Numbered from the stretch's first letter, positions 1 through 6,458 are shown. The stretch: 6,669 bases of DNA from Pseudomonadota bacterium (GCA_021780395.1 JAJXYU010000250.1:1-6669), one strand, 5' to 3'. A program made the numbers and translations. Notes: generated by a model from the letters alone, not told the origin.

Positions 1-167
1 CCGTACCCTAACCGGTCGAGCTTCGCCTGCAGCAGCGCGACCCAGCCCTGGCCGACCGGGATCCCGTAACCGGCGCTGATGCTGTCGCCGAACACCAGGA
101 TCGTGCGTGCGGGATGCGCCGCAGCCGAGGCGGCGAACAGTAGACAGACGATCAACCAACGTTTCAC
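1..167 (-). CDS. tesA: Arylesterase / acyl-CoA thioesterase I (GDSL hydrolase), 5' part only
   Basis: This is a periplasmic SGNH/GDSL-family hydrolase that cleaves esters and acyl thioesters. Only the first 55 codons are present; the gene runs off the left edge. Reading the minus strand from a GTG at 167 gives a signal peptide (MKRWLIVCLLFAASAAA, charged start then hydrophobic core, probable cleavage after residue 17). It is followed directly by the block I motif LVFGDSISAGYG, with nucleophile Ser29. This short spacing between signal peptide and GDS motif is typical of TesA. The GTG start is supported by a strong ribosome binding site 6 nt upstream. The gene is divergent from ybbA-ybbP, the same order as in E. 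coli, which supports the tesA assignment. Seen: signal peptide, GDS motif, RBS. Known: the family activity. Not visible: the remaining catalytic Asp/His block. Confidence 0.9.
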   Translation of the reverse strand, partial: MKRWLIVCLLFAASAAAHPARTILVFGDSISAGYGIPVGQGWVALLQAKLDRLGY

Positions 168-170
168 GGA

Positions 171-178
171 TCTCCTCC
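171..178 (-). promoter_or_regulatory. Ribosome binding site of tesA
   Basis: The minus strand reads GGAGGAGA, with the GGAGG core 6 nt before the GTG at 167. This settles the GTG as the tesA start. Because the two divergent start codons are only 12 nt apart, the site lies in the ybbA leader on the other strand, where the same bases read as CCTCC immediately before the ybbA ATG. Confidence 0.8.
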
Positions 179-179
179 G

Positions 180-869
180 ATGCATCCTGGATCGAACGGC
201 GCGCCGCTCGCGCTCGACGCGATCGGCCTGACGAAGACGGTCGACAGCCCCTCGGGACCGCTCACGATTCTCGCCGATGTCGACCTGCGGGTGCGAGCGG
301 GCGAGACCGTCGCGATCGTCGGTCCTTCGGGAGCCGGCAAGTCGACCTTGCTCGCGCTGGTCGCCGGTCTCGACACCCCGACCCGCGGGCGTGTCGCGAT
401 CGCCGGCACGGATCTCGGCCGTCTCGACGAGGATGGTCGGGCGGCGGTGCGCGGCCGGCAGGTCGGCTTCGTGTTCCAGTCGTTCCAGCTGATCCCGTCG
501 CTGACCGCGCTGGAGAACGTGATGCTGCCGCTCGAGCTCGCGGGCGACCCCAACGCCCGTGCGGCGGCGACGGCCGCGCTCACCGAGGTCGGATTGTCGG
601 CGCGTCTCGCGCACTATCCGCGGCAGCTCTCCGGCGGCGAGCAGCAGCGCGTCGCGATCGCGCGGGCCTTCGTCGGCCGACCGCCGCTGCTGTTCGCCGA
701 CGAACCCACCGGGAATCTCGATGCCGCGACCGGCCGGCGCATCGCGCAGCTGCTGTTCGAGCTCAATCGCGCGGCCGGCAGCACGCTCGTGCTCGTCACC
801 CACGATCGCGAGCTCGCCGCCCGATGCGATCGGATCGTCGAGCTCGACGCCGGCCGAGTGGTCGGATGA
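180..869 (+). CDS. ybbA: ABC transporter ATP-binding protein YbbA (LolD/MacB-like subfamily)
   Basis: This is the cytoplasmic ATPase that drives the YbbP permease. The 229-residue length is normal for the family. All nucleotide-binding motifs are intact: Walker A GPSGAGKST (48-56), Q-loop Gln100 in VFQSFQLIP, signature LSGGEQQ (150-156), Walker B LLFADE (170-175) with catalytic Glu175, D-loop GNLD (178-181) and H-loop His208. The stretches FVFQSFQLIP and LARxxGRP/FADEPTGNLD are very close to E. coli YbbA as I remember it. ATG 180 is the only usable start: the reading frame upstream holds no ATG/GTG/TTG before a TAG at 141. It has no Shine-Dalgarno sequence; the bases just before it are pyrimidine-rich. 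It overlaps ybbP by ATGA, implying translational coupling, and is divergent from tesA. Known: YbbAP belongs to the mechanotransmission-type ABC systems. Inferred: it works with TesA on hydrophobic or lipid-like substrates. Substrate not determinable from sequence. Confidence 0.93.
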   Translation: MHPGSNGAPLALDAIGLTKTVDSPSGPLTILADVDLRVRAGETVAIVGPSGAGKSTLLALVAGLDTPTRGRVAIAGTDLGRLDEDGRAAVRGRQVGFVFQSFQLIPSLTALENVMLPLELAGDPNARAAATAALTEVGLSARLAHYPRQLSGGEQQRVAIARAFVGRPPLLFADEPTGNLDAATGRRIAQLLFELNRAAGSTLVLVTHDRELAARCDRIVELDAGRVVG

Positions 870-3367
870 CGCGCCGGTCGACCCTGCGCTTTGCGATGCG
901 CGGGCTGTGGCGTGAGCTTCGCTCCGGCGACGCGCTCGTGCTGTTCGGCGCGCTCGCGGTCGCGGTCGCCTCGATGACCGCGGTCGGCTTCTTCACCAGT
1001 CGCGTAGCGGCGGGCGTCGCCCGCGAAGCGACCCAGGTGCTCGCGGCGGACCTGCGCCTCGAGTCCGCGAGCCCGATCGCGGCGCGCGTCCTGGCGCGGG
1101 CCCGCCGCGACGGCTTGCGCGTCGCGCAGGAGACTTCGTTTCCGACCGCGCTGTTCCACGGCGATCGCAGCCAGCTCGTCGCGGTCAACGCGGTCACGCC
1201 CGACTATCCGTTGCGCGGCCGTGTCCGGATCGCGGACGTGCCCTACGGACCCGCGATCGCGACCACCGCGATACCGGCGCGCGGGACCGTCTGGCTCGAC
1301 TCGCGCACGGCCGCCGTGCTCGGCCTGCGTCCCGGGATGAGCTTGCGGGTCGGCGCGATCCGCCTGCGGTTCACGCGCGTGCTCGCGTTTCGTCCCGATC
1401 AGAGCGTCGGTCTGGTGAGCCTCGCGCCGGCGCTGCTGATGAACGCCGCCGACCTGCCGGCGACCACCCTGATCCAGCCCGGCAGTCGGGCGACCTATGC
1501 GGCGCTGTTCGCCGGCCCGCCGGCCGCGGTCGCCGCGTACCGGACCGCCCTGCGGGCCCACCCGGACCCGGCGGTCCGGATCCGGGATGCCGCCGAGAAC
1601 AGCCGCGAGCTCGGCTCCGCGGTCGAGCGCGCCAGCCGCTTCCTGAATCTCGCGAGCCTGTCGGCGGTGCTGCTGGCGGCGGTCGGGGTCGCGATGAGCG
1701 CGCGCCGCTGGGCGAGCCGCCGCGTCGACGGCGTCGCATTGATGAAGTGCCTCGGGGCATCGCAACGCTTCGTGCTCGGCGTCGCGCTCGCCGAGCTGGC
1801 GGCGATCGGTGCGCTCGCGCTGATCGCCGGAACCCTGGCCGGCGCGATCGCCGAATCGGGGATCGCGTGGCTGCTGCGGAGCCTGGTCGCGCGCGAGCTT
1901 CCCGCCGCGTCGGTGCAGCCGATCGCGGTTGCGTTCGCGACCGAGCTCGCGATGCTGCTCGGCGTCGCACTGCCGCCGCTGATCCGGCTGAGGCGGACAC
2001 CGCCGTTGCGGGTGCTGCGCCGGGACGCGGCGCCACCGCGGCTGCGCCACGGCGTCGTGCCGGCGCTCGCGCTCGTCGCGCTGTTCGCGATCCTCTGGCT
2101 GATGGTGCGCGATTCGGCTCTCGTCGTCGATCTGGCGGCCGGCGTCGTCGCGGTCGGCGCCGTGCTCGCCGCCGCCGGCTTCGTGCTGGTGCGCGTGACT
2201 CGTCGATTTCGCGGTGGCGTCGGCGTCGCCTGGCGCTACGGCCTCGCGAACGTCTCGCGACGCGGGGTCGCAAGCGTGTTGCAGGTCGTCGCGTTCGGGC
2301 TCGGCCTGATGATCCTGCTGCTGCTCGCGGTGGTCCGCGGCGACCTGATGCGCGAGTGGCGCGCGAGCGTCGGCGCGCGCGCGCCGAACGAGTTCCTGAT
2401 CAACATCCGACCGCAGGACGTGCCGGCGCTGCGTCGCGCGCTCGCGGCGCTCGGCGCCGCCGATGCGCCGATGTTTCCGGTGATCCGCGCGCGGATCACC
2501 GCGATCGACTCGCGGCCGATCGCGTCGCTGCATTTCGCGGGCGCGCGGGGCCGCGCATTCGCCGAGCGCGAGCAGAACCTCACCTGGTCGGCGGACCTGA
2601 TGCCCGACAACCGCTTGGTCGCGGGACGGTGGTGGACGCCGGCGGACGAAGGCAAGCCCTGGGTGTCGATCTCGACCGAGTACCGCGACGCGCTGCATCT
2701 GAAGCTCGGCGATGCGATCTCGTTCGACGTCGCCGGTGAACCGCTGACGGTGCGCGTCGCGAGCATCCGGCAGGTGCGCTGGGACAGCTTTCGCCCGAAT
2801 TTCTTCCTGGTGTTCCCGCCGCGCCTGCTCGACGGCGCAGCCGGCACCGAAATCACCAGCGTCTATCTCGATGCCCGCGAACGCCCCGGGCTCGCCGCGC
2901 TCGCGCAGCGGTTCCCGACGGTCACCGTGATCGACGTCGACGCGATCCTGGCCCAGGTCCGTACGATCATCGACCGCGCCTCGCTCGCGGTGCAGTACGT
3001 GTCGCTGTTCACGCTCGCGGCCGGCGTGATCGTGCTGCTCGCCGCGGTGCAGGCGACCCGCGACGAGCGGCGTCACGAGAGCGCGATCCTGCGCACCCTC
3101 GGCGCGAGCCGGTTCACGGTGTTGAGCGGCGTCGCCGCCGAGTTCGTCGCGCTGGGCTCGCTGTCCGGCCTGCTCGGCGCCGCCGGTGCCGCCGCGACCG
3201 GTTGGTGGGTCGCGCACCGGCTGTTCGCGCTGCGCTACGCGCCGGACCCGAGACTCTGGTGGTTCGGAATCCTCGGCGGCACGGTGCTGGTCGGGGTCAG
3301 CGGCACGCTCGCCGCGCGGCGCGTCGTCGGCGCACCGCCGGCGCAGAGCTTGCGCGCCGAAGGATGA
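866..3367 (+). CDS. ybbP: ABC transporter permease YbbP (FtsX/MacB-type)
   Basis: This inner-membrane permease of 833 residues (E. coli YbbP is about 800) partners YbbA. Topology from hydrophobicity: TM1 at about 20-45, a first periplasmic domain (about 50-255), a block of six hydrophobic segments (about 259-277, 299-322, 350-372, 396-415, 421-443, 468-490), a second periplasmic domain (about 500-705), and three C-terminal segments (about 710-730, 752-778, 798-818). That is ten in all, as expected for YbbP-like proteins. The two FtsX modules show an internal duplication: each carries a short cytoplasmic helix with a LGAS motif (LMKCLGASQRF near 293 and ILRTLGASRFTV near 745). The start is the ATG that overlaps the ybbA stop (ATGA). 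The same frame stays open for 759 nt further upstream, but that extension lies over ybbA and translates to Arg-rich nonsense. Known: this fold couples ATP hydrolysis to periplasmic conformational change. Inferred: lipid or amphiphile extraction together with TesA. Confidence 0.92.
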   Translation: MTRRSTLRFAMRGLWRELRSGDALVLFGALAVAVASMTAVGFFTSRVAAGVAREATQVLAADLRLESASPIAARVLARARRDGLRVAQETSFPTALFHGDRSQLVAVNAVTPDYPLRGRVRIADVPYGPAIATTAIPARGTVWLDSRTAAVLGLRPGMSLRVGAIRLRFTRVLAFRPDQSVGLVSLAPALLMNAADLPATTLIQPGSRATYAALFAGPPAAVAAYRTALRAHPDPAVRIRDAAENSRELGSAVERASRFLNLASLSAVLLAAVGVAMSARRWASRRVDGVALMKCLGASQRFVLGVALAELAAIGALALIAGTLAGAIAESGIAWLLRSLVARELPAASVQPIAVAFATELAMLLGVALPPLIRLRRTPPLRVLRRDAAPPRLRHGVVPALALVALFAILWLMVRDSALVVDLAAGVVAVGAVLAAAGFVLVRVTRRFRGGVGVAWRYGLANVSRRGVASVLQVVAFGLGLMILLLLAVVRGDLMREWRASVGARAPNEFLINIRPQDVPALRRALAALGAADAPMFPVIRARITAIDSRPIASLHFAGARGRAFAEREQNLTWSADLMPDNRLVAGRWWTPADEGKPWVSISTEYRDALHLKLGDAISFDVAGEPLTVRVASIRQVRWDSFRPNFFLVFPPRLLDGAAGTEITSVYLDARERPGLAALAQRFPTVTVIDVDAILAQVRTIIDRASLAVQYVSLFTLAAGVIVLLAAVQATRDERRHESAILRTLGASRFTVLSGVAAEFVALGSLSGLLGAAGAAATGWWVAHRLFALRYAPDPRLWWFGILGGTVLVGVSGTLAARRVVGAPPAQSLRAEG

Positions 3368-3395
3368 GCGGCCGCCCGCGGGGTGGCGAGCGGCG

Positions 3396-4133
3396 TCAGC
3401 GGACCGACATCGTGAACCACCCGTCGGCGACCGGCCGACCGAGCAGCGGCATCGCCTCGACCCGCACCGCATACTCGCCGGGCTCGAGCGCCGAGGCGTT
3501 GAAGGTGATGCGCAGATCCCCGTTGGAGTCCTTCGTGAGCCCGTCGAGCTCGAGCGCGCGTCCTGCCCCGTGCTTGTCGACGGCCAGCCGGAAACGGTCG
3601 GCGCGAACGTACCCCATCCGGATGCGCAGCGCGACGAGTCGCGCCGGCGACCGCGCGAGCGCGATGGACGCGGCGCCCGAGTCGGCGCCGCGATCCGGGC
3701 TGACCCGGACGATCTGCTCGGACGCCGGGGGGCGCATCGAGCCGTGCGCGAGCCGCGCGCGGGCCTCGGTCAACTGGTCACGCAGCCACGCGCCGTGCGC
3801 GGCGGCGGTCCACAGGCCGATCAGGCTCGCGGCGGCGATCGCGCCGAGCGCGATCGGTAGCCAGGACGCCCGCCACCAGCGCACTTGCGGGTCCGCGAGA
3901 TCCGGTGCGCGACCCGCCGCCTCGAGCAGGCGGAGCGACGCCTGGGTGCGATCGGCCAGGCGCTGCTCGGCGAGGTACTGCGGATGGATCGCGCACCACT
4001 GCTCGAACTCGCGCGCGCCCTTGTAGGGCAGGTCGCCGTCGAGATAGCGATCGAGCAGGTGCTGTTCGTCGACGAACGCCCTGGCCAGGCGCGGCCCGTC
4101 GGGCGGGGGCTTCGTTGCCGTCGACTCGGTCAT
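3396..4133 (-). CDS. Single-pass membrane protein with anti-sigma-like N-terminus, 245 aa, function unknown
   Basis: I do not recognise a named family. The predicted protein has a cytoplasmic N-terminal part (1-90), one transmembrane helix (about 91-112, preceded by RWWR, so N-in/C-out), a short charged helix (about 114-130, possible coiled coil) and a periplasmic C-terminal part (about 140-245). The end of that part looks like the last strands of an Ig-like beta-sandwich (PGEYAVRVEA, then WFTMSVR). Residues 25-55 (LLDRYLDGDL, then REFEQWCAIHP) resemble the helical start of anti-sigma factors and related sensors, but the HxxxCxxC zinc motif is missing; one Cys (47) remains. The start is ATG 4133, not the in-frame GTG at 4142, which overlaps the AGGAGG ribosome binding site. 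It begins 22 nt after the oxyR stop and is probably co-transcribed with it. No sigma-factor gene is in view. It could equally be a membrane-anchored protein unrelated to sigma factors. The gene is real on architecture and RBS; the function is open. Confidence 0.82.
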   Translation of the reverse strand: MTESTATKPPPDGPRLARAFVDEQHLLDRYLDGDLPYKGAREFEQWCAIHPQYLAEQRLADRTQASLRLLEAAGRAPDLADPQVRWWRASWLPIALGAIAAASLIGLWTAAAHGAWLRDQLTEARARLAHGSMRPPASEQIVRVSPDRGADSGAASIALARSPARLVALRIRMGYVRADRFRLAVDKHGAGRALELDGLTKDSNGDLRITFNASALEPGEYAVRVEAMPLLGRPVADGWFTMSVR

Positions 4134-4141
4134 TGGAAACA

Positions 4142-4147
4142 CCTCCT
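4142..4147 (-). promoter_or_regulatory. Ribosome binding site of the 245-aa membrane protein gene
   Basis: The minus strand reads AGGAGG, a perfect Shine-Dalgarno core, 8 nt before ATG 4133. It lies inside the 22-nt gap after oxyR. It argues against the upstream GTG (4142), which would overlap this site, and shows the gene has its own initiation signal rather than depending on coupling to oxyR. Confidence 0.8.
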
Positions 4148-4155
4148 GCGGGCGT

Positions 4156-5052
4156 TCACCCGTCCTCTGCGATGGTCTGCGCGATCACCTTGCACAGTTC
4201 CTCGATCGCGGTCGCACGCGTGGTCGACTTGCGCCAGACCGCGCCGACCCGGCGGCTCGGTGCCGGCTTCTGGAACCGCCGGATCGTGAGGCCGCGCTGC
4301 GAGGCGACCGGTGAGTCCACCGCGAGTTCCGGGAGCAGGGTGACCCCGAGTCCCGCGATCACCATCTGTCTCAAGGTCTCGAGGCTCGTCGCGCGGAAGT
4401 CGTCGGCCTCCCGTGCGCCGACACGGCTGCAGACCTCGAGCGCCTGGTCGCGAAGGCAATGACCGTCCTCGAGCAGCAACAAGGTCTGGCCGCGCAGGTC
4501 CTGCGACCGGATCGCCGGCTGCGCGGCGAGCGGGTGGCTGCTCGGCAGCGCGACCGTGAACGCCTCCTCGTACAGCGGCCGCGACTCGAGCCCGTCGGTC
4601 GGCGTCGGCAGCGCCAGAATCCCCAGATCGATCTCGCCGTCGCGCAGCAACTTCAGCAGCGGCTCGGTCTGGTACTCGTAGAGCATCAGACCGAGATCCG
4701 GGAGCGCCTTGCGGATCCGCCGCATCACCCGCGGCAGCAGGTATGGGCCGATCGTCGGGATCAGCGCGACCTTGAGCTTCCCGGCGAGCGGATCGGCATG
4801 ATGGCGCGCGAGCGCGACGATCTCGTTGCTCTCGTCGAGGATGCGCCGCGCCCGCTCGACGATCCGCTGTCCGACTTCGGTGAGCTGCACCTGCTTCGGC
4901 CGGCGCTCGACCAGTTGGACGCCGAGATAGTCCTCGAGCTTCTTCAGCTGGGCGGAGAGCGTCGGCTGGCTCACGAACGCCTTTTCGGCGGCCTTGCCGA
5001 AGTGTCCGGTGTCCGCGAGCGCGACGAGATACTTGAAGTCTTTGAGGTTCAT
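4156..5052 (-). CDS. oxyR: LysR-family peroxide-sensing transcriptional regulator OxyR
   Basis: This cytoplasmic transcription factor senses hydrogen peroxide by forming a disulfide and then activates antioxidant genes. The predicted protein is 298 residues from the ATG at 5052 (E. coli OxyR is 305). The N-terminal winged helix-turn-helix (MNLKDFKYLVALADTGHFGK, then AAEKAFVSQPTLSAQLKKLE, 1-40) matches the OxyR subgroup closely. The two redox cysteines sit in EDGHCLRDQALEVC at Cys199 and Cys208, the same numbers and spacing as in E. coli, and the context GHCLRDQ is diagnostic. Thr100 lies in LIPTIGPYLLP, matching the conserved peroxide-pocket segment. An in-frame ATG at 5139 would add 29 residues, mostly Ala-rich, but lies inside the predicted promoter and the family begins at MNL, so 5052 is the start. 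No clear Shine-Dalgarno precedes it. Divergent from the Nudix gene; probably transcribed with the downstream membrane protein gene. Functional peroxide sensing is a strong inference. Confidence 0.96.
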   Translation of the reverse strand: MNLKDFKYLVALADTGHFGKAAEKAFVSQPTLSAQLKKLEDYLGVQLVERRPKQVQLTEVGQRIVERARRILDESNEIVALARHHADPLAGKLKVALIPTIGPYLLPRVMRRIRKALPDLGLMLYEYQTEPLLKLLRDGEIDLGILALPTPTDGLESRPLYEEAFTVALPSSHPLAAQPAIRSQDLRGQTLLLLEDGHCLRDQALEVCSRVGAREADDFRATSLETLRQMVIAGLGVTLLPELAVDSPVASQRGLTIRRFQKPAPSRRVGAVWRKSTTRATAIEELCKVIAQTIAEDG

Positions 5053-5106
5053 GGTGCGTGCTGCGGCGGCCGCGGCGCCGGAGGCGGCCGGTGCCGTGCC
5101 GCGCTG

Positions 5107-5143
5107 ATAGATGCGATGGATTCCAATCATAAAATCCATTGAC
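5107..5143. promoter_or_regulatory. Candidate OxyR operator with a perfect 7-bp inverted repeat
   Basis: Comparing the plus strand with the E. coli OxyR consensus (ATAGntnnnanCTAT-N7-ATAGntnnnanCTAT) gives 13 of 20 specified positions. The left half (from 5107, ATAGAT) is strong at 8/10; the right half is weak at 5/10. Within it lies a perfect inverted repeat, ATGGATT (5116-5122) and AATCCAT (5133-5139), with 10 nt between. The site overlaps the predicted oxyR -10 element, the position expected for autorepression, and ends about 12 nt before a possible -35 of the divergent Nudix gene. The motif match was counted by hand; binding is an inference. Confidence 0.42.
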
Positions 5144-5155
5144 CCGCTAAATCAA
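5126..5155 (-). promoter_or_regulatory. Predicted sigma-70-type promoter of oxyR
   Basis: On the minus strand, TTGATT (5155-5150, 4/6 to TTGACA) and TATGAT (5131-5126, 5/6 to TATAAT) are separated by 18 nt. Transcription would begin near 5119, giving an oxyR leader of about 67 nt before ATG 5052. The segment is AT-rich against a very GC-rich background, which helps it stand out. The overlap with the inverted repeat at 5116-5139 fits repression of oxyR by its own product. Confidence 0.55.
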
Positions 5156-5184
5156 TCGAGCGAGCGGACCGTCATCGGTAGAAT
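5156..5184 (+). promoter_or_regulatory. Possible promoter of the Nudix gene
   Basis: TAGAAT at 5179-5184 matches the -10 consensus at 5 of 6 positions. The best -35 at 17-nt spacing is TCGAGC (5156-5161), only 3/6, so the promoter would be weak or activator-dependent. The OxyR-like site ends just upstream at 5143. The start point would be near 5191, leaving a leader of about 57 nt that contains the hairpin at 5202-5221. Confidence 0.28.
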
Positions 5185-5201
5185 CCGCAGGGTCCCTATC
5201 G

Positions 5202-5221
5202 GGCGGGTGGCAGCGCCCGCC
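5202..5221 (+). other. Stable hairpin in the leader of the Nudix gene
   Basis: GGCGGG (5202-5207) pairs with CCCGCC (5216-5221). A U-G and a G-C pair extend the stem to 8 bp with a 4-nt loop (5210-5213). It sits 26 nt before the Nudix ATG with no following T-run, so it is not a classical terminator. It could affect mRNA stability or translation, or be a chance product of high GC. Confidence 0.35.
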
Positions 5222-5247
5222 GGTCTTCGAGGTCGCATCGCGCGCTC

Positions 5248-5700
5248 ATGGCAAACACCCCCCAAACGACGCGGACGTCCGCCGGCGTCGTCGTCGTCAG
5301 TCTGGTCGATCGCCGGCCGCGCTTCCTGTTGCTGCGGGCGTACCGCAACTGGGATTTCCCGAAGGGCCTCGTCGAGCCCGGGGAGGAGCCGATCGACGCC
5401 GCGGTCCGCGAGGTTCGCGAGGAAACCGCACTCGACGACCTCTCGTTCGACTGGGGCCTGGTCTACCGCGAGACCGGGCCGTACAACCGGGGCAAGATCG
5501 CGCGCTACTACATCGCGCGCAGCAAGGAGCGGTCGATCCGCCTGCCGGTCAACCCCGACCTGGGCCATCCGGAGCATCAGGAGGCTGCCTGGGTCGATTA
5601 CGAGCGGGCGCTCGCGATGGTGTCCTCGCGGCTCCAGCCGGTCGTTCGGTGGGCGTACTCGGTGATCAACCACGGTCCGCCGCCGCCGCGCCCGGGCTGA
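5248..5700 (+). CDS. Nudix hydrolase, diadenosine-tetraphosphatase-like
   Basis: This is a 150-residue cytoplasmic Nudix hydrolase of the small, single-domain type. The Nudix box spans 40-62: Gly40, Glu46, then R54-E55-V56-x-E58-E59 supplying the metal-binding glutamates. The usual Gly near the end of the box is Ala61 (EETAL), a tolerated variant in many members. The flanking residues NWDFPKG before the box and QEAAWVDYERAL near 111-122 resemble bis(5'-nucleosyl)-tetraphosphatase (NUDT2/Ap4A hydrolase) proteins. That makes Ap4A or another dinucleotide/nucleoside polyphosphate the likeliest substrate, but Nudix substrates cannot be assigned safely from the box alone. The C-terminus ends in a Pro-rich tail (PPPPRPG). 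ATG 5248 has only a weak GAGG 15 nt upstream, and I find no alternative start in frame nearby. It is divergent from oxyR and may share its control region; Ap4A rises under oxidative stress, so the pairing is plausible. Confidence 0.9.
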   Translation: MANTPQTTRTSAGVVVVSLVDRRPRFLLLRAYRNWDFPKGLVEPGEEPIDAAVREVREETALDDLSFDWGLVYRETGPYNRGKIARYYIARSKERSIRLPVNPDLGHPEHQEAAWVDYERALAMVSSRLQPVVRWAYSVINHGPPPPRPG

Positions 5701-5708
5701 ACGCGGCG
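5684..5708. terminator. Inverted repeat at the Nudix / YebC-family gene convergence, possible weak terminator
   Basis: CGCCGCG (5684-5690) and CGCGGCG (5702-5708) form a perfect 7-bp stem with an 11-nt loop that includes the Nudix stop codon. It lies at the junction of two convergent genes whose stop codons are 25 nt apart, where a bidirectional terminator would be useful. There is no T-run on either side, so intrinsic termination is doubtful, and such repeats arise often by chance at this GC content. Confidence 0.25.
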
Positions 5709-5725
5709 ATCAGCGCCGGTCGAGC

Positions 5726-6451
5726 TCAGACCAGCGTGTGGAAGACCTTCTGCACGTCCTCGTCCTGTTCGAGCTTGTCGATCAGCGTGAGGACCTCGGT
5801 CGCCTGCTCCTCGGGCAGCTCGGCCGGGGTCTGGCAGATGTATTCGTGCTCGGCCGACAGCGGCGTGATGCCGCGCTTCTCGAGCGCATCCTGCAGCCGG
5901 CCGAAGTCGTTGAACGCGCAACGCAGCACCAGTTGCGGTTCGCCTTTCTCTCCGGTGCTCTCGCCCATCTCCTCGAGGCCGTGATCGATCATGTCGAGCT
6001 CGAGCTCGTCCTGGTCGCCGACGCCGGCCGGATCGAGGCGGAACACCCCCATCTTCTTGAACTGGAACGCGACGCTGCCGTTGCTGCCGAGATTGCCGCC
6101 GTGCTTCGCGAACACGTTGCGCACGTTGCCGACGGTGCGGGTGGGGTTGTCGGTCGCGGCCTCGACCAGCACGGCGACACCGTGCGGCGCATAGCCCTCG
6201 TAGAGAATCTCCTGGTAGTTGGCGGCTTCCTTGCCCGAGGCGCGGCGGATCGCCGCATCGGTCTTCTCCTTCGGCATGTTGACCGCGCGCGCATTCTGCA
6301 GCACCCGGCGCAGCGCCGGGTTCGACGTCGGATCCGTCCCGCCGGCGCGAACGGCGATCGTGATGTCCTTCGCGATCCGCGTGAACTGCTTCGCCATGCG
6401 GTTCCAGCGGGCGAACATCGTGTGCTTGCGAGTCTCGAATATGCGTCCCAT
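5726..6451 (-). CDS. yebC: YebC/PmpR-family protein (translation/transcription-associated regulator)
   Basis: This is a cytoplasmic protein of 241 residues, the usual size for the YebC/TACO1 family. Conserved family blocks are easy to see: [19 protein letters not shown] (44-62), [14 protein letters not shown] (84-97), NRT-like [13 protein letters not shown] (102-114), [12 protein letters not shown] (118-129) and, at the end, [18 protein letters not shown]. Members were long annotated as transcriptional regulators; newer work links the family to ribosomes and to relief of stalling at proline-rich stretches. The N-terminus [16 protein letters not shown] lacks the common GHSKWxNIK signature of E. 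coli YebC and resembles a second YebC-like subgroup, so the symbol is at family level; it may be a paralogue rather than the orthologue. ATG 6451 has no Shine-Dalgarno and lies 7 nt from a possible -10, so the mRNA may be leaderless. It follows the dehydrogenase gene on the same strand (39 nt gap). Confidence 0.9.
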   Translation of the reverse strand: MGRIFETRKHTMFARWNRMAKQFTRIAKDITIAVRAGGTDPTSNPALRRVLQNARAVNMPKEKTDAAIRRASGKEAANYQEILYEGYAPHGVAVLVEAATDNPTRTVGNVRNVFAKHGGNLGSNGSVAFQFKKMGVFRLDPAGVGDQDELELDMIDHGLEEMGESTGEKGEPQLVLRCAFNDFGRLQDALEKRGITPLSAEHEYICQTPAELPEEQATEVLTLIDKLEQDEDVQKVFHTLV

Positions 6452-6458
6452 GGCCGCA

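Noticed and set aside
107..865. Open frame continuous with ybbP for 759 nt upstream, suggesting an ATPase-permease fusion or a longer permease.
   Set aside because: It overlaps the intact ybbA gene in another frame, translates to Arg/Ala-rich sequence without domain features, and a natural ATGA start exists at 866. It stays open because stop codons are rare at this GC content.
300..3300. Very frequent CGATCG / GCGATCGC-type words across the ybbAP region, as if a dispersed palindromic repeat.
   Set aside because: They coincide with Ala-Ile and Ile-Ala/Val codon runs (GCG ATC G) in a GC-rich coding region and have no regular spacing, so codon use explains them.
3368..3395. Possible terminator hairpin (GCCGC at 3371-3375 with GCGGC at 3390-3394) between the convergent ybbP and membrane protein genes.
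   Set aside because: Only 5 bp of stem, a 14-nt loop and no T-run; expected by chance in this composition.
614..3472. A 952-codon open frame on the minus strand opposite ybbA-ybbP.
   Set aside because: The translation is Arg/Asp/His-rich and low in hydrophobic residues, typical of the shadow of a GC-rich gene. The plus-strand genes have clear motifs and membrane segments.
5053..5139. N-terminal extension of OxyR starting at the ATG at 5139.
   Set aside because: The added residues are mostly Ala-rich, the ATG falls inside the predicted promoter, and the OxyR family begins at the MNL motif encoded from 5052.
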